Shown here: piece after piece, positions 42,439-50,743 of the stretch
How the letters are laid out: the number at the start of each line of letters is the position of its first letter
Position numbering within the stretch: position 1 is the stretch's first letter
Origin: an uncultured Rhodopila sp.
GTDB taxonomy: Bacteria; Pseudomonadota; Alphaproteobacteria; Acetobacterales; Acetobacteraceae
Assembly: GCF_903944925.1 (NCBI RefSeq)
Contig: NZ_CAJATU010000098.1
Location: 62,001 to 126,000 of the forward strand
Length of the DNA stretch: 64,000 nt
Direction of reading: 5' to 3'
Made by a program: the position numbers and the translations under genes
The notes under the pieces: generated by a model
The model's database searches: none
Seen by the model: the letters and a program-made list of their open reading frames with translations, nothing else
What the model was told of the DNA's origin: nothing

Positions 42439-45400
42439 ATGTCAGACAAGCGACCGGACCGCGCCAAAGACGCCGCACGCGCGCCTCCTTCCCATGGCGC
42501 TGACTTTCCGGTCGTCGCGATCGGGGCTTCCGCCGGCGGCCTTGATTCCTGCCGAAAACTTCTGACCGCCCTGCCGCCAGCCAACGGCATGGCATTCATT
42601 TTGATCCAGCATCTCGATCCCGACCACGAGAGCATGATGGTGGATCTCCTGGCCAGCCACACATCGATGACCGTCCTGCAGGCGACCGAGGGTATGCGGG
42701 TCGAGCGGGACCATCTCTATATCATTCCGCCAGGCTCATATCTTTCCGTAGCTGACGATATCCTGCATCTGTCCCAGCCGCGGGCCCGCCATGGCGCCCG
42801 CCTGCCGTTCGACTTCCTGCTGCAGTCATTGGCCATCGGTTACGGCCCGCGCGCGGTTTGCGTGATCCTGTCGGGGACCGGCGCCGATGGCAGCCTCGGC
42901 CTGAAGGCCGTGAAGGACAAGGGCGGTCTCGTCATCGCGCAGGACGCCGACGAGGCCGGCTATGGCGGCATGCCGCGCAACGCTGTCCTGACGGGCTGTG
43001 TAGACGCCGTGCTGCCGGCCGCGGGCATTGCCGCCATGCTCACGCACCATGGCTTCCACGCTGCAGAGTCGGGAAACCAGCCGCCTGCGGGGGATACGGC
43101 GCGCGGCCGGCTGTCCGAAATCATCGATCTTCTGCGCAGCAAGACCGCCCATGATTTCACACTCTACAAGCCGGGCACGCTGCAGCGGCGGATCGAGCGG
43201 CGCATGGTCATGGCGGCGATCGACGCCGCCGACATGGACCGCTATGTCGAGGTCCTGCGCAGCGACCAGACCGAACTTGCGCTGCTCGCCAAGGATCTTC
43301 TCATTAACGTTACCAGCTTCTTCCGTGACCAGCATGTCTTCGATCTGCTGGCCGCCAAAACCATTCCGGAACTGGTCGAAAGCCACGCCCCGGACAAGCC
43401 GATCAGAATCTGGATCGCGGGGTGCAGTACCGGCGAGGAAACCTACTCGCTGGCGATGCTGTTCCAGGAGGCGATAGCCGCGGCCAAGCTCACGATCAAG
43501 CTGCAGGTTTTCGCCTCCGACGTCGATCCGGATGCGGTCGCCACGGCGCGCGACGGGCTTTATCCGGACAAGATCGAAGCCGAGGTGTCACCGTTGCGCC
43601 TCGCCCGTTTCTTTACCCGGGAAGAGCAGCATTATCGCGTCACTCCGGAGTTGCGGGCGGCGGTGGTCTTCACGGTTCAGGATGTGCTGGCGGATCCGCC
43701 GTTTTCCCGGCTGGATTTCGTTTCATGCGGGAACTTGCTCATCTATTTGCGCCCCGAAGCACAGGCGAAGGTTCTGGCGCTGTTCCATTTCGCCCTGCGC
43801 GAAGGCGGCATCCTGCTGCTGGGAACGTCGGAGACGGCGGGCGCCGACGACGAGCGGTTCGATGTCATATCGAAATCGGATCGTCTCTACCGCCATGTCG
43901 GCCGCAGCCGCCCGGGCGAGCTCGGCTTCATCCGTGGCGGCGAGAGCACCCGGGCGCCCAGCCGGATCGGCCCGGCCGCGGCACCATCGCGCCAGGCAAC
44001 GCTGGCGGAGTTGTGCCACCGCATGGTGCTGGAAACCTATGCGCCGGCGGCAGTACTCATCAACCGCAAGAATGAGTGCCTCTACTCGCTCGGCCCGACG
44101 GACAAGTACCTGCGCGTCGTGCCGGGCCAGCCATCGATCGATCTGCTGGCCATGGCGCGGCAGGGCATGAGAACCAAGCTTCGCTCGGCGATCCAGCAGG
44201 CGAGTGAGACCAACGCGCCGAGCCTGGTCTCCGGTGGCCGTCCCGGCACATTCAGCATCGCGGTGCGGCCGATCCGCAGCGAAGGCGAGGATCTGCTGCT
44301 GGTCTGTTTCGTCGATGACCCGAAGCCCGAGCCGGCCCATTCCCCGGCGGGCGATGCCCGTGACGCGCCCCGCGTCGCCGAATTGGAGCGGGACCTGGAA
44401 ACAACCCGCACGGAACTGCAAGGCGCCATCCACAACCTGGAAATCTCCGCCGAAGAGCAGAAGGCGATCAATGAAGAAGCCCTGTCGGTGCAAGAAGAAT
44501 ATCAGTCCACGAACGAGGAGCTGCTGACCTCGAAAGAGGAATTGCAGTCGCTGAATGAGGAACTGACCGCACTGAACAGTCAGTTGCAGGAAACGCTGGA
44601 GCGGCAGCGAACCACATCGGACGACCTGCAGAACGTCCTCTACAGCACCGACGTGGCGACGCTGTTCCTGGACAAGAAGCTCAACATCCGCTTCTTCACC
44701 CCGGCGACCAGGGCGCTGTTCGCGATCCTGCCGGGCGATGTCGGCCGCCCGCTTTCGGACCTCAATTCTTTGGCGGCGGACGGCAATCTGGTCGATGATG
44801 CAAGGTCGGTGCTGCAAACGCTGACGCCGATGGAGCGGGAGATTCAGACCCGGAACGGCTCCTGCTTTATCCGCCGGATCCTCCCCTATCGTACTCAAAA
44901 CGAAAAAGTCGAAGGGATAGTCCTCACCTTTGCCGACATAACCGATCGGCGGCGCATAGCCGACGAGCTCGGCGTTGCCAAGCGGCAAGCCGACGAGGCA
45001 AATGCGGCAAAGTCGCGGTTCCTTGCGGCGGCGAGTCATGACCTGCGGCAGCCATTGCAAACCCTCGCCCTGGTGCAGGGCCTGCTGGCAAGACATGTCG
45101 CGTCCGAAAAGGGCAAGAAACTGGTCACGCGGCTGGATGAGACGCTGGGCGCAATGACCGGCATGCTGAATACCATGCTCGATATCAACGAAATCGACGC
45201 CGGCACCGTGCATGCCGAAATCGTCGATTTCCCGATCGAGACGATGCTCGATCAGTTGCGGGACGAATTCGCCTACCACGCGCAGGCACGCGGACTGGAG
45301 CTGCGGGTCGTCCCGTGCGGCGTAACGATCAGCAGCGATCCCCGCCTGCTGGAACAGATGATTCGCAACCTGATTTCGAACGCGCTGAAATATACCAGGC

Positions 45401-46776
45401 GCGGCAAGATCCTGCTGGGCTGCCGCCGGCACGCGCATAGCCTGGTCGTCGAGGTCTGGGACACCGGCATCGGCATTCCGGATCACCAGCTTCAGTCGAT
45501 CTTCGATGAGTACCTCCAGCTCGACAATCCGGCGCGGGAGAGAAGCCGCGGTCTTGGCCTCGGCCTGTCCATCGTGCACCGGCTCGCCACGCTGCTCGGG
45601 CATCAGGTTCGCGTGCGATCCGTCCCCGGCCGCGGTTCGGTCTTCTCCATCGAAATCAAGGTGCCGTTCACCGCGACGGCACCGGCGCCAGTGCAACTTC
45701 CTCCTGGCCTTGGCAACCCGGCAGAGGAGAGTCTCCACCTGGGGTCGATCCTGGTGGTTGAAGACGATCCCGACGTCCGCGAAATGGTCGAGGCCTTTCT
45801 CTCGGAGGAAGGCCATGACGTCGTAACGGCGTATGATGGTGTCCGGGCCCGGGAACTGGTTGCCGGAGGGATGGTGAAACCGGACCTTATCCTCGCCGAC
45901 TACAATCTGCCGAACGGCATGAACGGCGCGGATGTCGCGACCATGATTCGGCACCTGCTCGACCGCCCGGTTCCAGCCATCATACTTACCGGCGACATAT
46001 CGATCGGCATTACCCGCAAGGTCGCGCTTGAGCACTGCATTCAACTCAACAAGCCGGTCAAGCTGAAGGAACTGACGCAGACGATCCAGCGCCTCATGCC
46101 GCTGTCGCTGGACATGGCGCGTCCGCCGCGCCGGAACGACGTGCGGATTGCCAACGGGGTGCCGGTGATCTTTGTCGTTGATGACGATGACAGCATTCGC
46201 GGCGCCATCCGCGCCGTGCTCGAAGACGACGACCGGAAGGTCGAGGATTTCGACTCCTGCGAAGCGTTCCTGGCCGCGTTCAAGCCCGGGCGGACGGGCT
46301 GCCTCGTGGTCGATGCCTACCTGCCGGGGATGAACGGAATCACCTTGCTCCGGCGCATGCGTGAGGCGGGCCATGCGCTGCCGGCGGTCATGATAACCGG
46401 CAATGGCGACGTTACCATCGCGGTCGAGGCCATGAAGGCGGGCGCCTCCGACTTCATCGAAAAGCCCATCGGCCGCATCGAACTGCTGGCCAGCGTGGAC
46501 CACGCACTGGAACGATCACAGGATTCGGGCAAGCTGTCAGCATGGCGCAACGATGCGGCGAGCCATGTGGCCCGGCTGACGCCACGGCAGCGCCAGATCA
46601 TGGACATGGTCCTCGCCGGTCACCCGAGCAAGAACATCGCTGCCGATCTCGGCATCAGTCAACGAACGGTGGAGAACCATCGGGCGTCGATCATGGCGAA
46701 GACGGATACGAAATCCCTGCCGGCCCTGGCGCGGATGGCGCTGGCGGCGGAGGACGCCGATCATGTGGTATATTGA
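42439..46776 (+). CDS. CheB-CheR-PAS-histidine kinase-REC-REC-LuxR fusion protein
   Basis: 1445 residues. Domains in order: CheB methylesterase (S31 in GASAGG, H58 in QHLDPDH, D150 in GTGADG); CheR methyltransferase about 215-480 (IWIAGCSTGEETYSLAML; the usual CRN of the NLLIYL motif is CGN); a coiled coil about 640-730; PAS about 735-845; HisKA with H867 (SHDLRQP); HATPase with WDTGIGIPD and GLGLGLSIV; receiver 1 with D1154; receiver 2 with D1292; LuxR helix-turn-helix about 1380-1435 (LTPRQRQIMDMVLAGHPSKN). Family logic predicts a relay from H867 to the receivers and a DNA-binding output in one polypeptide. No membrane segment. It faces the BON/response-regulator run. Confidence 0.93.
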   Translation: MSDKRPDRAKDAARAPPSHGADFPVVAIGASAGGLDSCRKLLTALPPANGMAFILIQHLDPDHESMMVDLLASHTSMTVLQATEGMRVERDHLYIIPPGSYLSVADDILHLSQPRARHGARLPFDFLLQSLAIGYGPRAVCVILSGTGADGSLGLKAVKDKGGLVIAQDADEAGYGGMPRNAVLTGCVDAVLPAAGIAAMLTHHGFHAAESGNQPPAGDTARGRLSEIIDLLRSKTAHDFTLYKPGTLQRRIERRMVMAAIDAADMDRYVEVLRSDQTELALLAKDLLINVTSFFRDQHVFDLLAAKTIPELVESHAPDKPIRIWIAGCSTGEETYSLAMLFQEAIAAAKLTIKLQVFASDVDPDAVATARDGLYPDKIEAEVSPLRLARFFTREEQHYRVTPELRAAVVFTVQDVLADPPFSRLDFVSCGNLLIYLRPEAQAKVLALFHFALREGGILLLGTSETAGADDERFDVISKSDRLYRHVGRSRPGELGFIRGGESTRAPSRIGPAAAPSRQATLAELCHRMVLETYAPAAVLINRKNECLYSLGPTDKYLRVVPGQPSIDLLAMARQGMRTKLRSAIQQASETNAPSLVSGGRPGTFSIAVRPIRSEGEDLLLVCFVDDPKPEPAHSPAGDARDAPRVAELERDLETTRTELQGAIHNLEISAEEQKAINEEALSVQEEYQSTNEELLTSKEELQSLNEELTALNSQLQETLERQRTTSDDLQNVLYSTDVATLFLDKKLNIRFFTPATRALFAILPGDVGRPLSDLNSLAADGNLVDDARSVLQTLTPMEREIQTRNGSCFIRRILPYRTQNEKVEGIVLTFADITDRRRIADELGVAKRQADEANAAKSRFLAAASHDLRQPLQTLALVQGLLARHVASEKGKKLVTRLDETLGAMTGMLNTMLDINEIDAGTVHAEIVDFPIETMLDQLRDEFAYHAQARGLELRVVPCGVTISSDPRLLEQMIRNLISNALKYTRRGKILLGCRRHAHSLVVEVWDTGIGIPDHQLQSIFDEYLQLDNPARERSRGLGLGLSIVHRLATLLGHQVRVRSVPGRGSVFSIEIKVPFTATAPAPVQLPPGLGNPAEESLHLGSILVVEDDPDVREMVEAFLSEEGHDVVTAYDGVRARELVAGGMVKPDLILADYNLPNGMNGADVATMIRHLLDRPVPAIILTGDISIGITRKVALEHCIQLNKPVKLKELTQTIQRLMPLSLDMARPPRRNDVRIANGVPVIFVVDDDDSIRGAIRAVLEDDDRKVEDFDSCEAFLAAFKPGRTGCLVVDAYLPGMNGITLLRRMREAGHALPAVMITGNGDVTIAVEAMKAGASDFIEKPIGRIELLASVDHALERSQDSGKLSAWRNDAASHVARLTPRQRQIMDMVLAGHPSKNIAADLGISQRTVENHRASIMAKTDTKSLPALARMALAAEDADHVVY

Positions 46777-46783
46777 GTGTGGA

Positions 46784-46858
46784 TGGTGGGCGCGACAGGG
46801 ATTGAACCTGTGACCCCTCGCGTGTGAAGCGAATGCTCTACCGCTGAGCTACGCGCCC
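46784..46858 (-). tRNA. tRNA-Val (anticodon CAC)
   Basis: 75 nt including an encoded CCA. Acceptor stem GGGCGCG/CGCGCCC, D arm GCTC-AGCGGTAGA-GC, anticodon loop TTCACAC with CAC, T arm ACAGG-TTCAATC-CCTGT, discriminator A. Reads GUG. Tail-to-tail with the fusion-kinase gene, whose stop is 8 nt away. Confidence 0.95.
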
Positions 46859-47027
46859 ATCCGTCGGCACGGAGCGCGCTTCCTACAGCCAGCCATTCCC
46901 GGGCGCAAGGGCGTCGTTGCCAGCCGCATGGCAGCCCGTAACCGGCTGGTAGCCTGTCCGTGATTGGTGCATAGGTTTTCCACCGATCCGGCCAACGCCG
47001 ATCGGCTCAGATGGAGCCTGTCGACAC

Positions 47028-47885
47028 GTGATCCAGTACGTCTACACACTCGCCTGCGACAACCGTCCGGGAATCGTCGCCGCTGTCGCAACCTGCATTT
47101 TCGAGCATGGCGGCAACGTGCGGGAATCGCAGCAGTTCGATGACATCGAAAGCGGCCGGTTCTTCGCCCGCATTGTGCTCGACCACCCGAAGAACCGCCT
47201 GGACGTGGAGCGCCTGCGCACGGCGCTGAGCGTGATCGCCGAGCGGTTCGGCATGACCTGGTCCCTGCGGGACATTGCCAAACTGCACCGGGTCATGCTG
47301 TTGGTTTCCAAGTCGGATCACTGCCTGACGGACATCCTTTATCGCTGGCGCATCCAGGAGCTGCCGATGGAGATCTCCGCGGTGGTGTCGAACCACCCGC
47401 GCGAGGTCTACCACCACGTCGATTTCGACGGTATCCCGTTCCACCACCTGCCGGTGACCCGGGAGAGCAAGGCCGCGCAGGAGGCGGCGATCTGGAAGCT
47501 GGTGCAGGAGACCGGCACGGATTTCGTGATCCTTGCGCGCTATATGCAGGTGCTCTCGGACGGCCTGGCGGCGAAGCTGGCCGGGCGCTGCATCAATATT
47601 CACCATTCGTTCCTGCCCGGGTTCAAGGGTGCCAAGCCGTATCACCAGGCGCATCAGCGCGGGGTTAAGCTGATTGGCGCCACGGCGCATTTCGTGACGG
47701 CGGCGTTGGATGAGGGGCCGATCATCGAGCAGGACGTGGAGCGGATCAGCCATGCGAACTCCCCGGCGGATCTGGTGCGGCAGGGGCGCGACATCGAGCG
47801 GCGCGTGCTGGCGCGGGCGCTGCGGTGGCATTTGGCCGGGCGCGTGCTGATCAACGGGACTCGGACGGTAGTATTCCGGGACTGA
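47028..47885 (+). CDS. purU: Formyltetrahydrofolate deformylase
   Basis: 285 residues: an N-terminal ACT domain ([20 protein letters not shown]...) and a formyl-transferase domain with the catalytic residues in [12 protein letters not shown] (N, H) and [11 protein letters not shown] (D). It hydrolyses 10-formyl-THF to formate and THF, balancing one-carbon pools. Single gene; a GCCGATCGGC site lies 22 nt upstream. Confidence 0.95.
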   Translation: MIQYVYTLACDNRPGIVAAVATCIFEHGGNVRESQQFDDIESGRFFARIVLDHPKNRLDVERLRTALSVIAERFGMTWSLRDIAKLHRVMLLVSKSDHCLTDILYRWRIQELPMEISAVVSNHPREVYHHVDFDGIPFHHLPVTRESKAAQEAAIWKLVQETGTDFVILARYMQVLSDGLAAKLAGRCINIHHSFLPGFKGAKPYHQAHQRGVKLIGATAHFVTAALDEGPIIEQDVERISHANSPADLVRQGRDIERRVLARALRWHLAGRVLINGTRTVVFRD

Positions 47886-48091
47886 GTGGCGGGTTGTCGC
47901 CGCAATGTTATTTTGTAAGTAAACTTTTAGATGATACGCAACAAGGGCTTTACCGGAACATCTGTTGCACCGGAACGATAGCCCTCCGGCGGCCCTTCAT
48001 TTGCCAGCCAAGGCAAAGCGCCGCCGAATCGAACGCCATCGGCCCTGTGCTCCACCCAGCGCGGCGGGATGCCGCACGAAACGGAGGTCGC

Positions 48092-48292
48092 ATGTTGTTC
48101 GTCGACGAAATGGGATGGAGCGAACTGGCCCGGCTGGACGCCCCGCCGACGATGCAGACGCTGGGTCTGCTGCTGCTCGCGCTGGTGCTGATGCCGGCGC
48201 TGGTGCGGCTGTTCGGTCCCATGCTCCGGCTGGGGTTCATCCTGACGGCGGTTCTGCTGCCGGTTTATATCGTGATGCCGATCCTGCAATAG
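48092..48292 (+). CDS. Small two-helix membrane protein
   Basis: 66 residues from ATG 48092 with GGAGG 4 nt upstream. After a polar start it has two hydrophobic segments (QTLGLLLLALVLMPALVRLF and LGFILTAVLLPVYIVMPIL). Unknown family. A similar small protein is encoded at 49064. Confidence 0.68.
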   Translation: MLFVDEMGWSELARLDAPPTMQTLGLLLLALVLMPALVRLFGPMLRLGFILTAVLLPVYIVMPILQ

Positions 48293-48414
48293 GGTCGGGC
48301 GGCCGGGGGAGAAGCTCAAGGCGGCGGCCGCATGCATGGGTCGCGATGGCATGCCAGAAGGCATTGAATTGCGCATCATGTGATGCTATTTGCCGTGCCA
48401 GTAAGGGATGCAGC

Positions 48415-48612
48415 ATGCGCACCACTTTGGCATTGGACGACGACCTCGTGAAAGACGCCCAACGCCTGACCGGCTTGCAGGAGAAATCCGCCTTGGTGCG
48501 GGAATCGCTCAAGGCATTGATCGAACGGGAGAGTGCCCGCCGCCTCGCCCGCCTCGGCGGCAGCGAACCTGGCCTGACAGCGGTGCCCCGGCGGCAGTCC
48601 GAGCCGGCTTGA
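48415..48612 (+). CDS. vapB: VapB-type antitoxin
   Basis: 65 residues: MRTTLALDDDLVKDAQRLTG, a ribbon-helix-helix N terminus, then QEKSALVRESLKALIERES and a C-terminal tail that would wrap the toxin. It overlaps the PIN toxin gene by 4 nt, the classic vapBC arrangement. Confidence 0.88.
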   Translation: MRTTLALDDDLVKDAQRLTGLQEKSALVRESLKALIERESARRLARLGGSEPGLTAVPRRQSEPA

Positions 48613-48980
48613 TCCTGGCCGATACCTCGGTCTGGATCGATCACCTGCGGCAAGGCGATGCGGTTTTGGCCGACATGCTGGAGCATGCACGAATCCTCAC
48701 CCATCCCTTCGTCATCGGCGAACTGGCGACAGGGAACCTCCGCCAGCGGGAGGTCATTCTGCACGCCCTTCGCGGCCTGCCCCGGGCCGTCGTCGCGCAG
48801 GATGCGGAAGTGCTGGACTTCATCGAGCGGGAAACGCTGTCCGGCAGCGGCCTCGGCTACATCGACATCCATCTGCTGGCGTCGGTCCGGCTGTCCCCGG
48901 GGGCCTTGCTTTTCACCCGCGACAGGCGCTTGCACACGGCGGCGACGCGGATGTCCGTTGCGGCACCGATCACGCACTGA
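48609..48980 (+). CDS. vapC: VapC-type PIN-domain toxin
   Basis: 123 residues beginning at a TTG that overlaps the vapB stop (TTGA). PIN-domain acids are in place: D5 (LADTSVWIDH), E in VIGELATGN, and D in GYIDIHLLAS plus TRDRRL. VapC toxins cleave tRNA or rRNA and are held inactive by VapB. Unlike the other two toxin loci in this window, this one is intact. Confidence 0.9.
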   Translation: MILADTSVWIDHLRQGDAVLADMLEHARILTHPFVIGELATGNLRQREVILHALRGLPRAVVAQDAEVLDFIERETLSGSGLGYIDIHLLASVRLSPGALLFTRDRRLHTAATRMSVAAPITH

Positions 48981-49063
48981 GTGTCACCTTGCAGTGACGA
49001 GAATTTCAATCACAGCGCCTCCGCCCGACCTTACCGTCAGCGGTTGTTCCGCGGGAGACCCGA

Positions 49064-49342
49064 ATGGACGCCTTCACCAACGCCATCAACTCCATCCTTC
49101 AGTTGCTGCTGCAAATCGGCAACCTGATCGTCGCCGGCCTTGTCGCCGTCGAGCTGTGGGTGCGCGGGCAGCTTGCGGCGGCCGGGATGGCGCCGTCGCT
49201 GCAGACTGTCGTCATGGTGTCGGTGGCAGCGCTGCTGATCCTCGGCGCGCTGCGGGTATTCGGCGGGCTGATCCGCGTGATCGTGATTCTGGTGCTGATC
49301 CTGATCGCCATCCACATCGTGCTGCCGGTGCTGCCGCACTGA
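49064..49342 (+). CDS. Small membrane protein, unknown
   Basis: 92 residues with an N-terminal amphipathic/hydrophobic stretch (ILQLLLQIGNLIVAGLVAVE) and two strong helices (TVVMVSVAALLILGALRVFG, LIRVIVILVLILIAIHIVL). No recognised family. The second half resembles the 48092 gene product in style. Confidence 0.68.
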   Translation: MDAFTNAINSILQLLLQIGNLIVAGLVAVELWVRGQLAAAGMAPSLQTVVMVSVAALLILGALRVFGGLIRVIVILVLILIAIHIVLPVLPH

Positions 49343-49351
49343 ACAATGCCG

Positions 49352-49597
49352 CTATGCTGAGGCGTTTCCGGTTGTCCGGCTCCGCAGGAAACTGCGCCCG
49401 GCGGCGGTCAGCTCGACGCGTATCGGCTGACCGGGCAAATGCCTGCGGGTGACGAAGCCGGCGTCGATGGCGTCCTCCCAAACCGTCAGGCGCGGGCAGG
49501 AGGTACGCCACGCCTCCATGACGTCGACATACGCGCGTGGCTCGGCGTCGAGCCAGGCGAGGAAGTCGATCGTCAGTGATGCAACCGCGTCGGACAT
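49352..49597 (-). CDS. Conserved hypothetical protein, winged-helix-like
   Basis: 81 residues (MSDAVASLTIDFLAWLDAEP...). The pattern DVMEAWRTSCPRLTVWEDAI followed by LTAAGRSFL suggests a small winged-helix fold, as in MarR-like or PadR-like C termini. I recall similar short proteins in Acetobacteraceae, but no function is known. Confidence 0.65.
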   Translation of the reverse strand: MSDAVASLTIDFLAWLDAEPRAYVDVMEAWRTSCPRLTVWEDAIDAGFVTRRHLPGQPIRVELTAAGRSFLRSRTTGNASA

Positions 49598-49623
49598 GCC
49601 TCCCCTCCCCGTGATAGCAGGCT

Positions 49624-50550
49624 TCAGAACCCGACCCGGTCCCCGCCCTTCAACGCCAGGATCTCCCGCGCCTCCTGCGGTGAGGCGATTTCCAGACTTA
49701 GGTCCTCCAGGATCCGGCGGATCTTCGCCACCTGCTCGGCGTTCGACTTCGCCAGCTGACCCTTGGCGATATACAGGCTATCCTCCAGCCCGACGCGGAC
49801 GTTGCCGCCGTTGATGCCGGCCATGGTGGTGAACGCCATCTGGTGCCGCCCGGCAGCCAGAACCGACCAGACATACTGGTCGCCGAACAAACGATCCGCC
49901 GTTTCCTTGGCAAACAAGAGGTTGCGCGGCTCGGCGCCGATGCCGCCGGTGATGCCGAAGATCGACTGCACGAACAGCGGCGGCTCGACGATCTTGCGGT
50001 CCAGGCAGTAGGCCAGATTATACAAATGGCCGATGTCGTAGCACTCGAACTCGAACCGCGTGCCGTGGGCTTTGCCCAGCTTCTCGACGATGCCCTCGAT
50101 GTCCTTGAATGTATTGCGGAAAATGAAGTTGTCGGTGGCGTCGAGGTATTTCTTCTCCCAAGGAAACTTCCAGTGCGTAATCTTATCGCCGGCGCGGGCA
50201 ATGTTGAAGTTCATGCTGCCCATGTTCAGGCTGCACATCTCCGGCTTCGCCACCAGCGGCGCGGCGAGGCGCTCGTCCAACGTCATCGTCAGGCCGCCGC
50301 CGGTGGTGATGTTGATCACCGCGTCGGTGCTCTGCTTGATCACCGGCAGGAACTGCATGAACACCGCCGGATCGGGTGTCGGCGAGCCGTCAACCGGATT
50401 GCGCGCATGCAGGTGGATGATCGCCGCCCCCGCCTCCGCCGCTTCGATCGAAGACCGCGCGATCTCCTCAGGCGTTATCGGCAGGTAGTCCGACATGCTG
50501 GGCGTATGGATCGCCCCGGTAACCGCGCAACTGATGATGACCTTGGCCAT
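49624..50550 (-). CDS. Beta-keto acid cleavage enzyme (BKACE, DUF849)
   Basis: 308 residues from ATG 50550 (GGGAG upstream). Starts KVIISCAVTGAIHTPSMSDY, with the zinc-binding HxH in IIHLHARNP and the family segments TGGGLTMTLDERLA and GGNVRVGLEDSLY. BKACEs condense a beta-keto acid with acetyl-CoA to give acetoacetate and a new CoA ester; the particular keto acid is not deducible. No pathway neighbours. Confidence 0.9.
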   Translation of the reverse strand: MAKVIISCAVTGAIHTPSMSDYLPITPEEIARSSIEAAEAGAAIIHLHARNPVDGSPTPDPAVFMQFLPVIKQSTDAVINITTGGGLTMTLDERLAAPLVAKPEMCSLNMGSMNFNIARAGDKITHWKFPWEKKYLDATDNFIFRNTFKDIEGIVEKLGKAHGTRFEFECYDIGHLYNLAYCLDRKIVEPPLFVQSIFGITGGIGAEPRNLLFAKETADRLFGDQYVWSVLAAGRHQMAFTTMAGINGGNVRVGLEDSLYIAKGQLAKSNAEQVAKIRRILEDLSLEIASPQEAREILALKGGDRVGF

Positions 50551-50636
50551 GGCCGTTTGTCTCCCTTGCAACGCCACGGACTTTGCCGCAGGTGACGGAG
50601 GAGGGCCAGAGCGGAGGGCGGCAGGACATCGCCCCA

Positions 50637-50669
50637 GTGTCGTGGCCGGGACAAGCCTGGCCATGACAC
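50637..50669. repeat. 33-bp palindrome (copy B)
   Basis: GTGTCGTGGCCGGGAC-AAGCCTGGCCATGACAC. Same length and outline as copy A at 39467, with a few mismatches in the arms. It lies just upstream of the BKACE start on its minus strand. Confidence 0.8.
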
Positions 50670-50743
50670 GATTGTGCGGGCCGCCGTTTCCCTGAGGCTA
50701 CGTTAGCCCCCTCGCGGACAAGCCGGGCCCTGGCAGCACTACC

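Noticed and set aside
43723-46503. A 926-codon minus-strand frame opposite the fusion kinase
   Set aside because: Composition (RRQ, HDR, GQQ) is that of an antisense shadow and no domain is recognisable.
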